Source of the DNA: Candidatus Parcubacteria bacterium
GTDB taxonomy: Bacteria > Patescibacteria > Paceibacteria > UBA9973 > UBA918
Length of the DNA: 64,000 bases
Reading direction: 5' to 3'
Assembly: GCA_021731405.1 (NCBI GenBank)
Contig: JAKFXN010000002.1
Span: forward strand, 1 to 64,000
The notes under the pieces were generated by a model. It made no database searches. It was not told the origin of the DNA and saw only the letters and a program-made list of their open reading frames with translations. Of the stretch, positions 43,466 through 50,567 are shown in pieces. A program made the position numbers and the translations under genes. Each line of letters opens with the position of its first letter. Position 1 is the first letter of the stretch.

Positions 43466-43560
43466 ACGTATACAGTATCAGAATTGGCTAAAGTTTTGAA
43501 TTAGTTTTTACTAGTCTTTTGTTATTTGAGTGCGCAAATACTGAAGTAGGAATTGGGACA

Positions 43561-43629
43561 AAAAAAAGAACCGCCGTACCGTTGGGAAGGAAGGTACAGT
43601 TGTCCTTTCTTCCGCTTGGTGTGGCGGTT
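43561..43629 (-). terminator. Terminator of the 96-aa gene
   Basis: AACCGCC (43569-43575) pairs with GGCGGTT (43623-43629) around a 47-nt structured loop; on the minus strand CTTTTTTTT follows the stem. It overlaps the stop codon. Confidence 0.65.
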
Positions 43630-43916
43630 TAGTGCGGGTCAGTCTTGATTTTGCGAATGTAGCAGACTCTGCGTCGTAACCAGCGATTTAGGTTGCCTTT
43701 AGCCAGTCCAACCGCAGCCGCGACACACATAAGTCGTGGAGTTGGTCCTGTTTCCAGTACCTTCTCTGGGAATGGTTCATTCGGATGCTGTCCAAAAAAT
43801 CTTCTGTAACCCCAGAAATTTTCATGAAGCGGGTATTTTTCTGGATCGCTGTCGTGTTGCTTCACTGCGTCGTAAACAATCTTCCACATTTCTCGCCAGT
43901 CCATGAATTCCAACAT
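43629..43916 (-). CDS. Hypothetical 95-aa protein
   Basis: 95 aa from the second of two adjacent ATGs (43916), which is 6 nt from AGGAG; the first (43919) is only 3 nt from it. Start MLEFMDWREMWKIVYDAVK; basic C-terminus (RWLRRRVCYIRKIK). The Shine-Dalgarno and terminator show it is expressed. Not recognised. Confidence 0.62.
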   Translation of the reverse strand: MLEFMDWREMWKIVYDAVKQHDSDPEKYPLHENFWGYRRFFGQHPNEPFPEKVLETGPTPRLMCVAAAVGLAKGNLNRWLRRRVCYIRKIKTDPH

Positions 43917-44012
43917 CATATTCTCCTGATTGTGGGTGGTGCTCCTGTTTAATAAACTAGCAGAGATTTAAGTATAGGGGAAGACCTTCCAAGGATTTCT
44001 TTCTGGTCGCAA

Positions 44013-44036
44013 ACAAAAAACGTCCATTTCTGGACG
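44013..44036 (-). terminator. Terminator of the 38-aa gene
   Basis: Minus strand CGTCCA-GAAA-TGGACG followed by TTTTTTG. Confidence 0.85.
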
Positions 44037-44062
44037 CCTTGTATATTAATAAGTTTTTAGAT

Positions 44063-44179
44063 CTATTTCTTTCCTGCCTTTTTTGCAAGCATTTCTTGCT
44101 TTGCCTCTAAACGCTTCTTTGTTTTGTGCGGACGTGGCTTCGAGTTCTTCTTTGGACTCAACGCAATTATTCGTGTCAT
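44063..44179 (-). CDS. 38-aa very basic protein
   Basis: MTRIIALSPKKNSKPRPHKT followed by KKRLEAKQEMLAKKAGKK. 16 of 38 residues are Lys or Arg. It has a promoter (TTAACT-16-TATACT) 9 nt before the ATG and a clean terminator 27 nt after the stop, so it is a real single-gene unit. The composition suggests a ribosome- or RNA-bound peptide, but it matches no ribosomal protein I can name. Confidence 0.7.
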   Translation of the reverse strand: MTRIIALSPKKNSKPRPHKTKKRLEAKQEMLAKKAGKK

Positions 44180-44188
44180 ATGCCCACC

Positions 44189-44216
44189 AGTATATAGTAA
44201 TTTTGATTTTAGTTAA
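44189..44216 (-). promoter_or_regulatory. Promoter of the 38-aa gene
   Basis: TTAACT (44211-44216), 16-nt spacer, TATACT (44189-44194), 9 nt before the ATG. Confidence 0.7.
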
Positions 44217-44249
44217 GGGGTTGGGGTTGGGTTGGTTTGTGTCGTGGGG
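44217..44249 (+). other. Possible G-quadruplex
   Basis: Runs GGGG, GGGG, GGG, GG and GGGG separated by TT, TT, TT and a longer loop. It directly abuts the -35 box of the 38-aa gene. Confidence 0.5.
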
Positions 44250-44259
44250 CAGGAGTTTC

Positions 44260-44364
44260 GGTCTCTACGAGACCAGTATCCCAATTGGCTACACTGATGC
44301 GCTTCGCTTTCAATGTAGCTCAATCGGGCTTCGAATCCTGACGTAAGGCGCGTTTAGTGCCTTA
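44260..44364 (+). other. Structured region with tRNA-like piece
   Basis: Hairpins: GGTCTC-TAC-GAGACC (44260-44274), an imperfect 14-bp stem (44284-44297 with 44310-44324), and TAAGGC...GCCTTA (44344-44364). TGTAGCTCAATCGG (44315-44328) looks like a D-arm and GGGCTTCGAATCCTG (44326-44340) like a T-arm with no anticodon arm between. No ORF. It may be a broken tRNA or an ncRNA. Confidence 0.45.
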
Positions 44365-44382
44365 CTCCCGGGGAGCTCGCAT

Positions 44383-44417
44383 AGAAAAAGCCAGAAACAT
44401 AGTTTCTGGCTTTTTCT
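44383..44417. terminator. Terminator of tRNA-Asn, symmetric
   Basis: AGAAAAAGCCAGAAAC pairs with GTTTCTGGCTTTTTCT around ATA. Confidence 0.9.
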
Positions 44418-44422
44418 GCGCG

Positions 44423-44494
44423 CTCCCCGGGCAGGATTCGAACCTGCGACCAATTGATTAACAGTCAACTGCTCTACCGCTGAGCTACCGAGGA
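44423..44494 (-). tRNA. tRNA-Asn (anticodon GTT)
   Basis: 72 nt on the minus strand. Acceptor TCCTCGG pairs with CCGGGGA (one G-T), D-arm TAGCTCAGCGGTAGAGC, anticodon arm TTGACTGTTAATCAA with GTT, T-arm GCAGGTTCGAATCCTGC. Discriminator G; CCA is not encoded. Promoter about 50 nt upstream, terminator just after. Confidence 0.95.
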
Positions 44495-44551
44495 AGGTAT
44501 TTTTATCATTATTTAAGGCTGTTTTGGCCTTTATTTCTTGATAGTGGTCAT

Positions 44552-44579
44552 ATTGTACAGAAATATGGTTAATATTCAA
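44552..44579 (-). promoter_or_regulatory. Promoter of tRNA-Asn
   Basis: TTGAAT (44574-44579), 16-nt spacer, TACAAT (44552-44557), minus strand. Confidence 0.6.
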
Positions 44580-44646
44580 CTAGGGGAGTAATACACAGGT
44601 GAGCTTTGGTAGGAGACGTAGTATACTTAATGAGTTAAAAGGTTAA

Positions 44647-44958
44647 ATGTTTCGCATGCTTACACTTTATTATCGAACAACGTGTGCATTTAGTCGCCGT
44701 GTAATGGCGGTTGTTGATCGAATGCAACTAGAGGTAGAGTTAAAAAATATTGAAGATAGTGACGTGCTCGCAGAGCTCGAAGCTATTGGTGGAATTGCTA
44801 AGGTGCCGTACCTCATCGATACCGCACACGCTGTTTCACTTTATGAATCTGACGCCATTGTTGCTCACCTCCAAACTAAGTACGGCAAAGGCGCAGTTAC
44901 TGCACCACGACCTCGTGTGCACATTGCGGATAATGTTTGTATTTCTTGCGAAGGATAG
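44647..44958 (+). CDS. Glutaredoxin-like monothiol protein
   Basis: 103 aa. LTLYYRTTCAFSRRVM gives a C-x-x-S active site, then KVPYLID (cis-Pro) and LYESDAIVAHLQTKYG as in glutaredoxins and GST N-domains. A second ATG at 44656 (MLTLYY) may be the start. The C-terminal CISC pair is unusual. It may handle glutathionylation or iron-sulfur transfer; no GSH synthesis genes are seen here. Next gene starts 3 bp later. Confidence 0.8.
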   Translation: MFRMLTLYYRTTCAFSRRVMAVVDRMQLEVELKNIEDSDVLAELEAIGGIAKVPYLIDTAHAVSLYESDAIVAHLQTKYGKGAVTAPRPRVHIADNVCISCEG

Positions 44959-44961
44959 TCT

Positions 44962-45195
44962 ATGTATATCAGGGTAGTGGTATACCCAGGTGTGAAGAAA
45001 GAAGTAGTCATAAAGAAAGGAGAAGATCGTTTTGAAGTAAGAGTAAAAGAACCAGCTGAAAGAAATAGCGCGAACCGCCGAGTCCTTACGTTAATTGCCG
45101 AAATATATTCTCGTCCAGTGAGGTCGCTTAAAATAGTTTCGGGGCATCACAATCAGCAAAAAATTATCTCAATCGCCGATATAGAAGTTCTATAA
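44962..45195 (+). CDS. DUF167 (YggU) family protein
   Basis: 77 aa: MYIRVVVYPGVKKEVVIKKG, FEVRVKEPAERNSANRRVLTLIAEIY, and KIVSGHHNQQKIISI. This is the small DUF167 fold; the N-terminal V-x-P-x-x-K and the A-x-x-x-x-A-N helix are typical. Function unknown. Co-transcribed with the glutaredoxin-like gene and hpf. Confidence 0.88.
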   Translation: MYIRVVVYPGVKKEVVIKKGEDRFEVRVKEPAERNSANRRVLTLIAEIYSRPVRSLKIVSGHHNQQKIISIADIEVL

Positions 45196-45209
45196 CATTC
45201 AAATAATTT

Positions 45210-45575
45210 ATGGCATTTCAAAATATTACTTTCAAGCACACCAACAGTAATACCGACAGTCGTATGCACGACTTTGTTACGCAAAAGTTGTCTCCGCTTG
45301 TGAAGTATGTAGGGTCAAACGATGAGGTGCGCTGTGAAGTTGAATTTGAAAGGGAAGCACAACACAAGTCTGGTCTTATCTGCCGAGTTGAAGTAAATGT
45401 CTGGGTAGGCGGCACACTGTATCGAGCAGAAAGTGTACAGCAAACATTTGAGGCTGCCGTGGATGTTGTACGAGACGACCTAGACGAAGAAATGCGAAAG
45501 GCGCACAAAAAACGACACAGTTTACTCCGCCGCGGAAGTAGGAAAATTAAAGACCTGATGCGTTTTGGAAAATAA
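45210..45575 (+). CDS. hpf: Ribosome hibernation factor, short HPF/RaiA
   Basis: 121 aa. Fold FQNITFKHTNSNTDSRMHDFVTQKLSPLVKYV, EREAQHKSGLICRVEVNVWVGG, YRAESVQQTFEAAVDVVRDDLDEEMRKAHKKR, with a basic tail (RRGSRKIKDLMRFGK). It lacks the long-form C-terminal dimerisation domain. It binds the decoding centre of idle ribosomes. Terminator after. Confidence 0.88.
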   Translation: MAFQNITFKHTNSNTDSRMHDFVTQKLSPLVKYVGSNDEVRCEVEFEREAQHKSGLICRVEVNVWVGGTLYRAESVQQTFEAAVDVVRDDLDEEMRKAHKKRHSLLRRGSRKIKDLMRFGK

Positions 45576-45599
45576 AAAATGCCCTTAGGGGCATTTTTT
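45574..45599. terminator. Bidirectional terminator (hpf/fmt)
   Basis: AAAAAATGCCC pairs with GGGCATTTTTT around TTAG, between convergent genes. Confidence 0.88.
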
Positions 45600-46452
45600 A
45601 TTTTTTGAAATAGGTTTTAAAGTCAGTTTCATTTTTCCCCTCGGGCACTATTCGCTTTAGTACGAGTACTCCTTCGGGTGAGAGCTCAGCTTCTTTAATT
45701 TTAATACGCTTTCCATTGTAAATAAAGAAAGCTTCTGGCCATCCGTCAAAGGCACAAATTTTGCGATAGATAGCGCGCGCTTCATCTCCGGAAGGGAGAG
45801 AAAATGGATCAAGCGCAAGCTCGGCCATCTCTTTAGTTATTTTGGTACAGAAGGTGGCTTCCTCGTGGTTTTGGGGCACTGCGGTGAGTGTGCCCTTTGG
45901 AAGTTCTTGAATAACATGTGTCAGTAAGTCTCCACAAATAAGACTCATAATACGGTCTAGTGTTGTGCCCGAAATTGGCTCATCATAAAGGGGTACGGGC
46001 TGCTGAAATAAAATTGGTCCATGGTCCATTTCAGCGTCCATTTGGATAATAGTTACTCCAGAAGCAGAAGGGTCGGTAAGGAGCGTGCTTCGAATTGGAC
46101 TGGCGCCACGCAGCTTCGGAAGTAGAGAAGGATGCGCGTTTATCGTACCGTACTTCGGTAGATTGATGAGCCACTCTGGCATAATCTTGCCGTACGCAAA
46201 CACCACAAAAATATCCCATTCCTGACTAGTGAGAGGAATTAGTTCCTCAGCGTTTTTTAGGCTGGTAGGTTGGAAGACGGGTATGTCACGCTCTGTCGCC
46301 CAGAGTTTGGTAGGAGGGGGTGTAATGGTCTGTTTGCGGCCTACAGGGGCATCAGGGGTAGTCACTACTAGACTTGGCAGCACACCAAAAGTTTCCATTT
46401 CAGAAAGAGCGGTAACGGCTAAATCTGGAGTACCAAAAAAAGCTATTTTCAT
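45598..46452 (-). CDS. fmt: Methionyl-tRNA formyltransferase
   Basis: 284 aa, shorter than the usual 310-320. Rossmann start MKIAFFGTPDLAVTAL, formyl-binding NAHPSLLPKLRGASPI, then TIIQMDAEMDHGPIL. The C-terminal OB domain is reduced (CAFDGWPEAFFIYNGKRIKIKEAEL). It formylates initiator Met-tRNA. Four-base overlap with def, so they are a pair. Confidence 0.94.
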   Translation of the reverse strand: MKIAFFGTPDLAVTALSEMETFGVLPSLVVTTPDAPVGRKQTITPPPTKLWATERDIPVFQPTSLKNAEELIPLTSQEWDIFVVFAYGKIMPEWLINLPKYGTINAHPSLLPKLRGASPIRSTLLTDPSASGVTIIQMDAEMDHGPILFQQPVPLYDEPISGTTLDRIMSLICGDLLTHVIQELPKGTLTAVPQNHEEATFCTKITKEMAELALDPFSLPSGDEARAIYRKICAFDGWPEAFFIYNGKRIKIKEAELSPEGVLVLKRIVPEGKNETDFKTYFKK

Positions 46453-46982
46453 GTAAGAGGAGCTTCTCTTTTTTCGTCACCCTTCATCTCATCTTTTGTC
46501 CAGACTTTTTCAGCACGGTCAGTAAACAAAATTCCATCAAGGTGATCATTTTCATGTTGGATGATTTGCGCCAAGAGTCCACCAGCCCCGCGAGTATACG
46601 CTACGCCATTTTCATCAGTAGCTGTCAGGGTCACATTGGTTGAGCGGCGGACGAGTCCGTACTGGTCGGGAATTGAGAGACAGCCTTCACCAACAACATG
46701 CGTCTTCTTTGAAAACTTGGTGATTTTTGGATTGACCGCAATCACGGTTGGGATTCGATCGCTATCAGAGCTCTGGTCTTCGATAATAAACATTCGTTTA
46801 CTCATCCCGATTTGTGGTGCGGCAATAGCGACAGCAGTAAAACCATCTACTTTGTAAGTTTTGATAGCTTGTCTCAGGTCTTTGAGTACCTTAGTGACGG
46901 TACCATCAGCAAATTCCTCCGCGGTAAATTCTTCCGCGATGGTGTGGAGGGCTGGGTGGTTTTCTGGTACGAGTTTTGCCAT
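46449..46982 (-). CDS. def: Peptide deformylase
   Basis: 177 aa. Motif 1 IAAPQIGMSKRMF, motif 2 EGCLSIPD with the metal Cys, motif 3 QHENDHLDGILF with HExxH. It removes the formyl group placed through fmt. ATG lies 7 nt after an extended -10 (TGC-TATAAT at 46990-46995). Confidence 0.95.
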   Translation of the reverse strand: MAKLVPENHPALHTIAEEFTAEEFADGTVTKVLKDLRQAIKTYKVDGFTAVAIAAPQIGMSKRMFIIEDQSSDSDRIPTVIAVNPKITKFSKKTHVVGEGCLSIPDQYGLVRRSTNVTLTATDENGVAYTRGAGGLLAQIIQHENDHLDGILFTDRAEKVWTKDEMKGDEKREAPLT

Positions 46983-46989
46983 ATCTTTA

Positions 46990-46998
46990 ATTATAGCA
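46990..46998 (-). promoter_or_regulatory. Extended -10 promoter of def-fmt
   Basis: TGC-TATAAT on the minus strand, 7 nt before the ATG at 46982. Confidence 0.65.
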
Positions 46999-47018
46999 AA
47001 TTAGCATACCTCCTTACA

Positions 47019-48914
47019 TTACACAATTCGGTTTGGGTCAATTTCAATGCGTATAAAAGGAGGGAGGTTCTTTAACGTTCGAACAAACTCAACCCTATTT
47101 TTAGCTTTACTATCGACCTTAAACAGGGCATGTCGCAGTATCTTAGCATCAGTTGAGCTGGGGTTGCTGTAATAGCTCCCTACAAATGGCTCAGTCATTT
47201 TTTTGATTTGTCCCTCTACTTCAAGGACGGTTGTTTTTTCTCCAACCCAGCTCAGGAGTACAAAACAGCAGAAAGGCGGATATGAAAGTGTTTCGCGAAG
47301 CTCAATTTCTTCGTTATAAAATACTTCCAAACTACCATGGATGGCATTTTGGAGTACCGAGTCAGGAGTGGTCCTTGTTTGGACTAAGACTTGCTGCGAA
47401 CTCAGTTCGCGCAGTTGTAAAAGTAACCGAAACACATTTTCGTCAGCTCGCCAGGTAGGATTTGAGCGAGTAGCATCAAGTGAAATAATGGCACTCAGGT
47501 CTACTCCTTGCAGAGTCAGGTATGGAATAGCCATCTGGGTACCTACGAGGATAGCTCCACGGGTAGTGTAAAAATCATCAATAATCTTTTTGGCTTTTTT
47601 CCGTGTTGACCCAGTGACGTGGTCTAACAGAAAAACGCGATGATCTTTAAAGTGTAAGACGGCTTCGTCGTAGACCTGTTGTATACCAATACCGCGTGGG
47701 CGAAGGCGCCACGAACCGCAGTCGGGACAAGTGTCTGCTGCTCGTATCTTTTTCCCCGAAGTACTTGAAACAAACCACCGTTCCTCGTTGCCTGTCTTTG
47801 AGACTGTTTTAACTAAAGAGTACGGGGTCTCGGAGTCAGGGCAGCGAAAAATGTACCCACAATCAATGCACGTAACAACAGGTGCAATACCTCTACGAGC
47901 ACCATACATATAGACTCTGCCTTTGGCATCAAGTACATTTTGCGCCCGAGCTTTAAGTTCTTTTGAAAAGAGAGAAAAAGGAGCTTCGGGGGTAGATTTA
48001 TCATGCTGTTCAATGATGGTGAGTGGGGAAGCAAAAGAGATGCGCTTAGTTTCTTCGTTGTAGGTGCTAAATTGCTCGGCTCGACGTTTATACTCATCTT
48101 CAGTTTTTGGTAAGATGTCACCGAGCAAAATACTCCGCCCTGTTACTTTGGCGTAGGTTTCAAGTACAACACGGTGGTCGAGATATGGTCTGTTTGGGCT
48201 GCGATAAAAATCCGAGGCAGAGTTTTCAATGATTATCGAAAGTAAATCAACTCTATCAAGATAGGCGTGTGAGGGGGTGGTGATGATAAGTTTGGCGAGA
48301 CTGGTGTCTTCATATGAAGCGTACGCTTTTTGTCGCTGTGATTTTACCTGTGCTGGGGAAAATACCACCACCCTATCTTCAATCCCTTGTGACAGGTGTT
48401 TCTGTGCATACTCAACGTCAGCACTTGTGGGTACCACAAATACTACAGAGCCGCGGCGTGCAAGCACTCCTCGGATATGGCTCCGATAGGCAACGTACCT
48501 ATCTTTCATCGCTGCAGTCAGTAGTTGTGGAATAGTGTCTTCATTGTGAACGAGTGAGGAGACCAGTGGATACAGGTATTGTCCTGTTCGAACATCAGTC
48601 GGAAGGAGTTGATACAAAATGGCTCCGATAGACGCTGGATACACTTCTGTTAATTTTGTGGCCGTGTCGCTGATGTTTTTTGGGACGGCGGTATTTGGTG
48701 TTTGCTCTGGTAGTTTACGTAAGGTAAAAGAAGCGTTTTTAAGTGAAGTTTTGTTGTGGGCAACCGGTGTCACTTCTGTCACCACCGCTTTGTGTTCTTT
48801 GCCGCGAATTGGGATTGAAAGGAAGGAGCCGATTCCGTACTCCACACTACTAAAGTAAGATAACGTGTCGATTTTAGTGCCACGAATAAGTGGAATAACC
48901 TGAATGACAAACAT
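47019..48914 (-). CDS. PriA-like protein with lost helicase motifs
   Basis: 631 aa. The N-terminal DNA-binding domain, the cysteine region (CIDCGYIFRC, ...TCPDCGS) and the C-terminal part (ETLSYPPFCCFVLLSW) match PriA, the replication-restart helicase. But Walker A (GSGKT) is missing, with RYVAYRSHIRGVLARRG in its place; the DEEH box reads ENSASDF; and AGRAGR (motif VI) reads LRELSSQQ. Only five of eight zinc cysteines remain. So it is probably unable to unwind DNA and may act as a scaffold. ATG 8 nt after CTGACT-18-TACAAT. Not a frameshift, since the frame is open throughout. Confidence 0.78.
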   Translation of the reverse strand: MFVIQVIPLIRGTKIDTLSYFSSVEYGIGSFLSIPIRGKEHKAVVTEVTPVAHNKTSLKNASFTLRKLPEQTPNTAVPKNISDTATKLTEVYPASIGAILYQLLPTDVRTGQYLYPLVSSLVHNEDTIPQLLTAAMKDRYVAYRSHIRGVLARRGSVVFVVPTSADVEYAQKHLSQGIEDRVVVFSPAQVKSQRQKAYASYEDTSLAKLIITTPSHAYLDRVDLLSIIIENSASDFYRSPNRPYLDHRVVLETYAKVTGRSILLGDILPKTEDEYKRRAEQFSTYNEETKRISFASPLTIIEQHDKSTPEAPFSLFSKELKARAQNVLDAKGRVYMYGARRGIAPVVTCIDCGYIFRCPDSETPYSLVKTVSKTGNEERWFVSSTSGKKIRAADTCPDCGSWRLRPRGIGIQQVYDEAVLHFKDHRVFLLDHVTGSTRKKAKKIIDDFYTTRGAILVGTQMAIPYLTLQGVDLSAIISLDATRSNPTWRADENVFRLLLQLRELSSQQVLVQTRTTPDSVLQNAIHGSLEVFYNEEIELRETLSYPPFCCFVLLSWVGEKTTVLEVEGQIKKMTEPFVGSYYSNPSSTDAKILRHALFKVDSKAKNRVEFVRTLKNLPPFIRIEIDPNRIV

Positions 48915-48922
48915 GTGGGGCT

Positions 48923-48952
48923 ATTGTAACAGAAGCCGTGCTCTTAAGTCAG
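48923..48952 (-). promoter_or_regulatory. Promoter of the priA-like gene
   Basis: CTGACT (48947-48952), 18-nt spacer, TACAAT (48923-48928), minus strand, 8 nt from the ATG. Confidence 0.55.
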
Positions 48953-48988
48953 AGTGCAGCTGGCTTCAGCAATAAAAGTTAGGAAAGT

Positions 48989-50488
48989 CTAGAATTCGTC
49001 GAGATAAGACACTTTGGCACCAATAGACGAGAGGCGTTCTATGAGTTTTTCGTAGCCTCGGTTAATACTGTAGATATTGCGAAGAACGCTCTGTCCAGAA
49101 GCCGCTAACATGGCGATGAGAAGGATAGTAGCTGGCCGTAAAGCTGGTGGGCAGATAAGCTCAGTCGCTTTTAGGGCAGTAGGACCGGTGATGTAGATGC
49201 GGTGCGGGTCTGCCAAAACTGTCTCAGCACCAAGCTTGTCTAGTTCAGTAAAATAAATTGCTCGCTTTTCGTATACCCAGTCGTGGATAAGCGTTTGTCC
49301 CTCAGCTTGAGTGGCTATGACCGCAAAGAAAGGGAGGTTGTCGATATTGAGCCCTGGGTACACTGAAGGATGAATTTTTTCATGGAGGGCCTTAAGTTCA
49401 GATGGTTTGGTGGTAATATCGACAAGCTTAGTGACTCCATTGTGACTGAAATACGGTTTAGATTTTTTGTATTGGAAACCCATCTTTTCTAACTTCAAAA
49501 GCTCAAGCTCCAAAAATTCAATCGGACAACGAGTAATGGTGATAGAAGATTTGGTCACAATCGCAGCGGCCAAGAAAAACATACTGTCGGTAGGATCTTC
49601 TGACAGAGTGTAGGCAACATCTTGGTTAATTTCTGGGAGACCAGTCACGGTAAGAGTTGTGGTACCAACTCCTTCTATTTGTACCCCAAGTAGTTGAAGG
49701 AAAGTACAAACTTCTTGCACCATGTAGTTGGCGGAGGCGTATTTAATAACAGTTGTCTTCGGATTTTTGGCTGCCGCAAAAAGAGTGTTTTCTGTCACCG
49801 TGTCACCAGACTCGTAGAGAATAATTTCTTCGGGAGAAGTAAAGGTTGTCTTTACTTCATACGCTTTGTCGGTCGTTTTAATATCAACACCAAAGTTTTG
49901 TAATGCATAGAAGTGTGGCATGACGGTTCGACTACCGAGTTTGCATCCACCTGACTGTGGGAGACTAAAAGAATTAATCAGATGTATGAGTGGTCCGATA
50001 AACATCACAATACTACGAGTTTTTTTGGCAGCCTCAACATCAATTTTATTAAGGGTAAACTTTTTTGGCGGGGTGATAACCACGCTGTTTGCTTTCCACT
50101 CTACTCGCACGCCGATACTTTCGAGTACTTCAATAATTCGATGCACTTCTTCAATCCGTGGCATGCGATGGAGTGTTGTAGTGCCACGGTTGAGCAAGCT
50201 GGCACAGAGAAGCCCAACTGCACCGTTTTTAGAGGTATTTGTCTCGATAGTTCCCGATAGTTTTTTGCCTCCCTCTATCTGGATATTTACCGTACCAGGG
50301 GAGAGGGTAATGAGGTTTTTACCGAGTGCTTGTCCGATGCGTTTTAGCATGTCGGCACTCACGTTTTGTTTACCAGACTCAATCCGGGCAATAGCGCTTT
50401 GTGTTGTCTTTAATTTTTTTGCTAGGTCAGCCTGAGTAATCCCTTTGGTCTCGCGCATGTCTGCGATACGGTGTCCGATATTTTGCAT
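48989..50488 (-). CDS. murA: MurA (UDP-GlcNAc enolpyruvyl transferase) fused to an N-terminal HTH domain
   Basis: 499 aa. Residues 1-63 form an XRE/Cro-type HTH (MRETKGITQADLAKKLKTTQSAIARIESGKQNVSADMLKRIGQALG). From about residue 68 comes full MurA: KLSGTIETNTSKNGAVGLL (substrate Lys-Asn), LPQSGGCKLGSRTVMPHF (catalytic Cys kept), and later SEDPTDSMFFLAAAI and RAIYFTELDKLGA. MurA starts peptidoglycan precursor synthesis. The DNA-binding domain and the palindrome over its own -10 box suggest autoregulation; it is divergent from mreB. Confidence 0.93.
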   Translation of the reverse strand: MQNIGHRIADMRETKGITQADLAKKLKTTQSAIARIESGKQNVSADMLKRIGQALGKNLITLSPGTVNIQIEGGKKLSGTIETNTSKNGAVGLLCASLLNRGTTTLHRMPRIEEVHRIIEVLESIGVRVEWKANSVVITPPKKFTLNKIDVEAAKKTRSIVMFIGPLIHLINSFSLPQSGGCKLGSRTVMPHFYALQNFGVDIKTTDKAYEVKTTFTSPEEIILYESGDTVTENTLFAAAKNPKTTVIKYASANYMVQEVCTFLQLLGVQIEGVGTTTLTVTGLPEINQDVAYTLSEDPTDSMFFLAAAIVTKSSITITRCPIEFLELELLKLEKMGFQYKKSKPYFSHNGVTKLVDITTKPSELKALHEKIHPSVYPGLNIDNLPFFAVIATQAEGQTLIHDWVYEKRAIYFTELDKLGAETVLADPHRIYITGPTALKATELICPPALRPATILLIAMLAASGQSVLRNIYSINRGYEKLIERLSSIGAKVSYLDEF

Positions 50489-50497
50489 AATAAACCC

Positions 50498-50506
50498 AGT
50501 ATAGCA
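50498..50506 (-). promoter_or_regulatory. Extended -10 promoter of the HTH-MurA gene
   Basis: TGC-TATACT on the minus strand (-10 at 50498-50503), 9 nt before the ATG, lying within the palindrome. Confidence 0.65.
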
Positions 50507-50518
50507 TAGATGCTATAC
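50499..50518. promoter_or_regulatory. Perfect 9-2-9 palindrome, predicted HTH operator
   Basis: GTATAGCAT-AG-ATGCTATAC. It overlaps the -10 of the HTH-MurA gene and lies 12 bp upstream of the mreB -35. Confidence 0.75.
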
Positions 50519-50530
50519 ACTAGCCCTTTA

Positions 50531-50558
50531 TTGATTTGTGGAAAAAGAGTAGTATGTA
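50531..50558 (+). promoter_or_regulatory. Promoter of mreB (first copy)
   Basis: TTGATT (50531-50536), 16-nt spacer, TATGTA (50553-50558), 9 nt before the ATG. Confidence 0.55.
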
Positions 50559-50567
50559 GGGACATAT

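Noticed and set aside
44217..44380. tmRNA (ssrA)
   Set aside because: There is a T-arm-like piece, but no tag-coding frame, no paired acceptor ends and no CCA.
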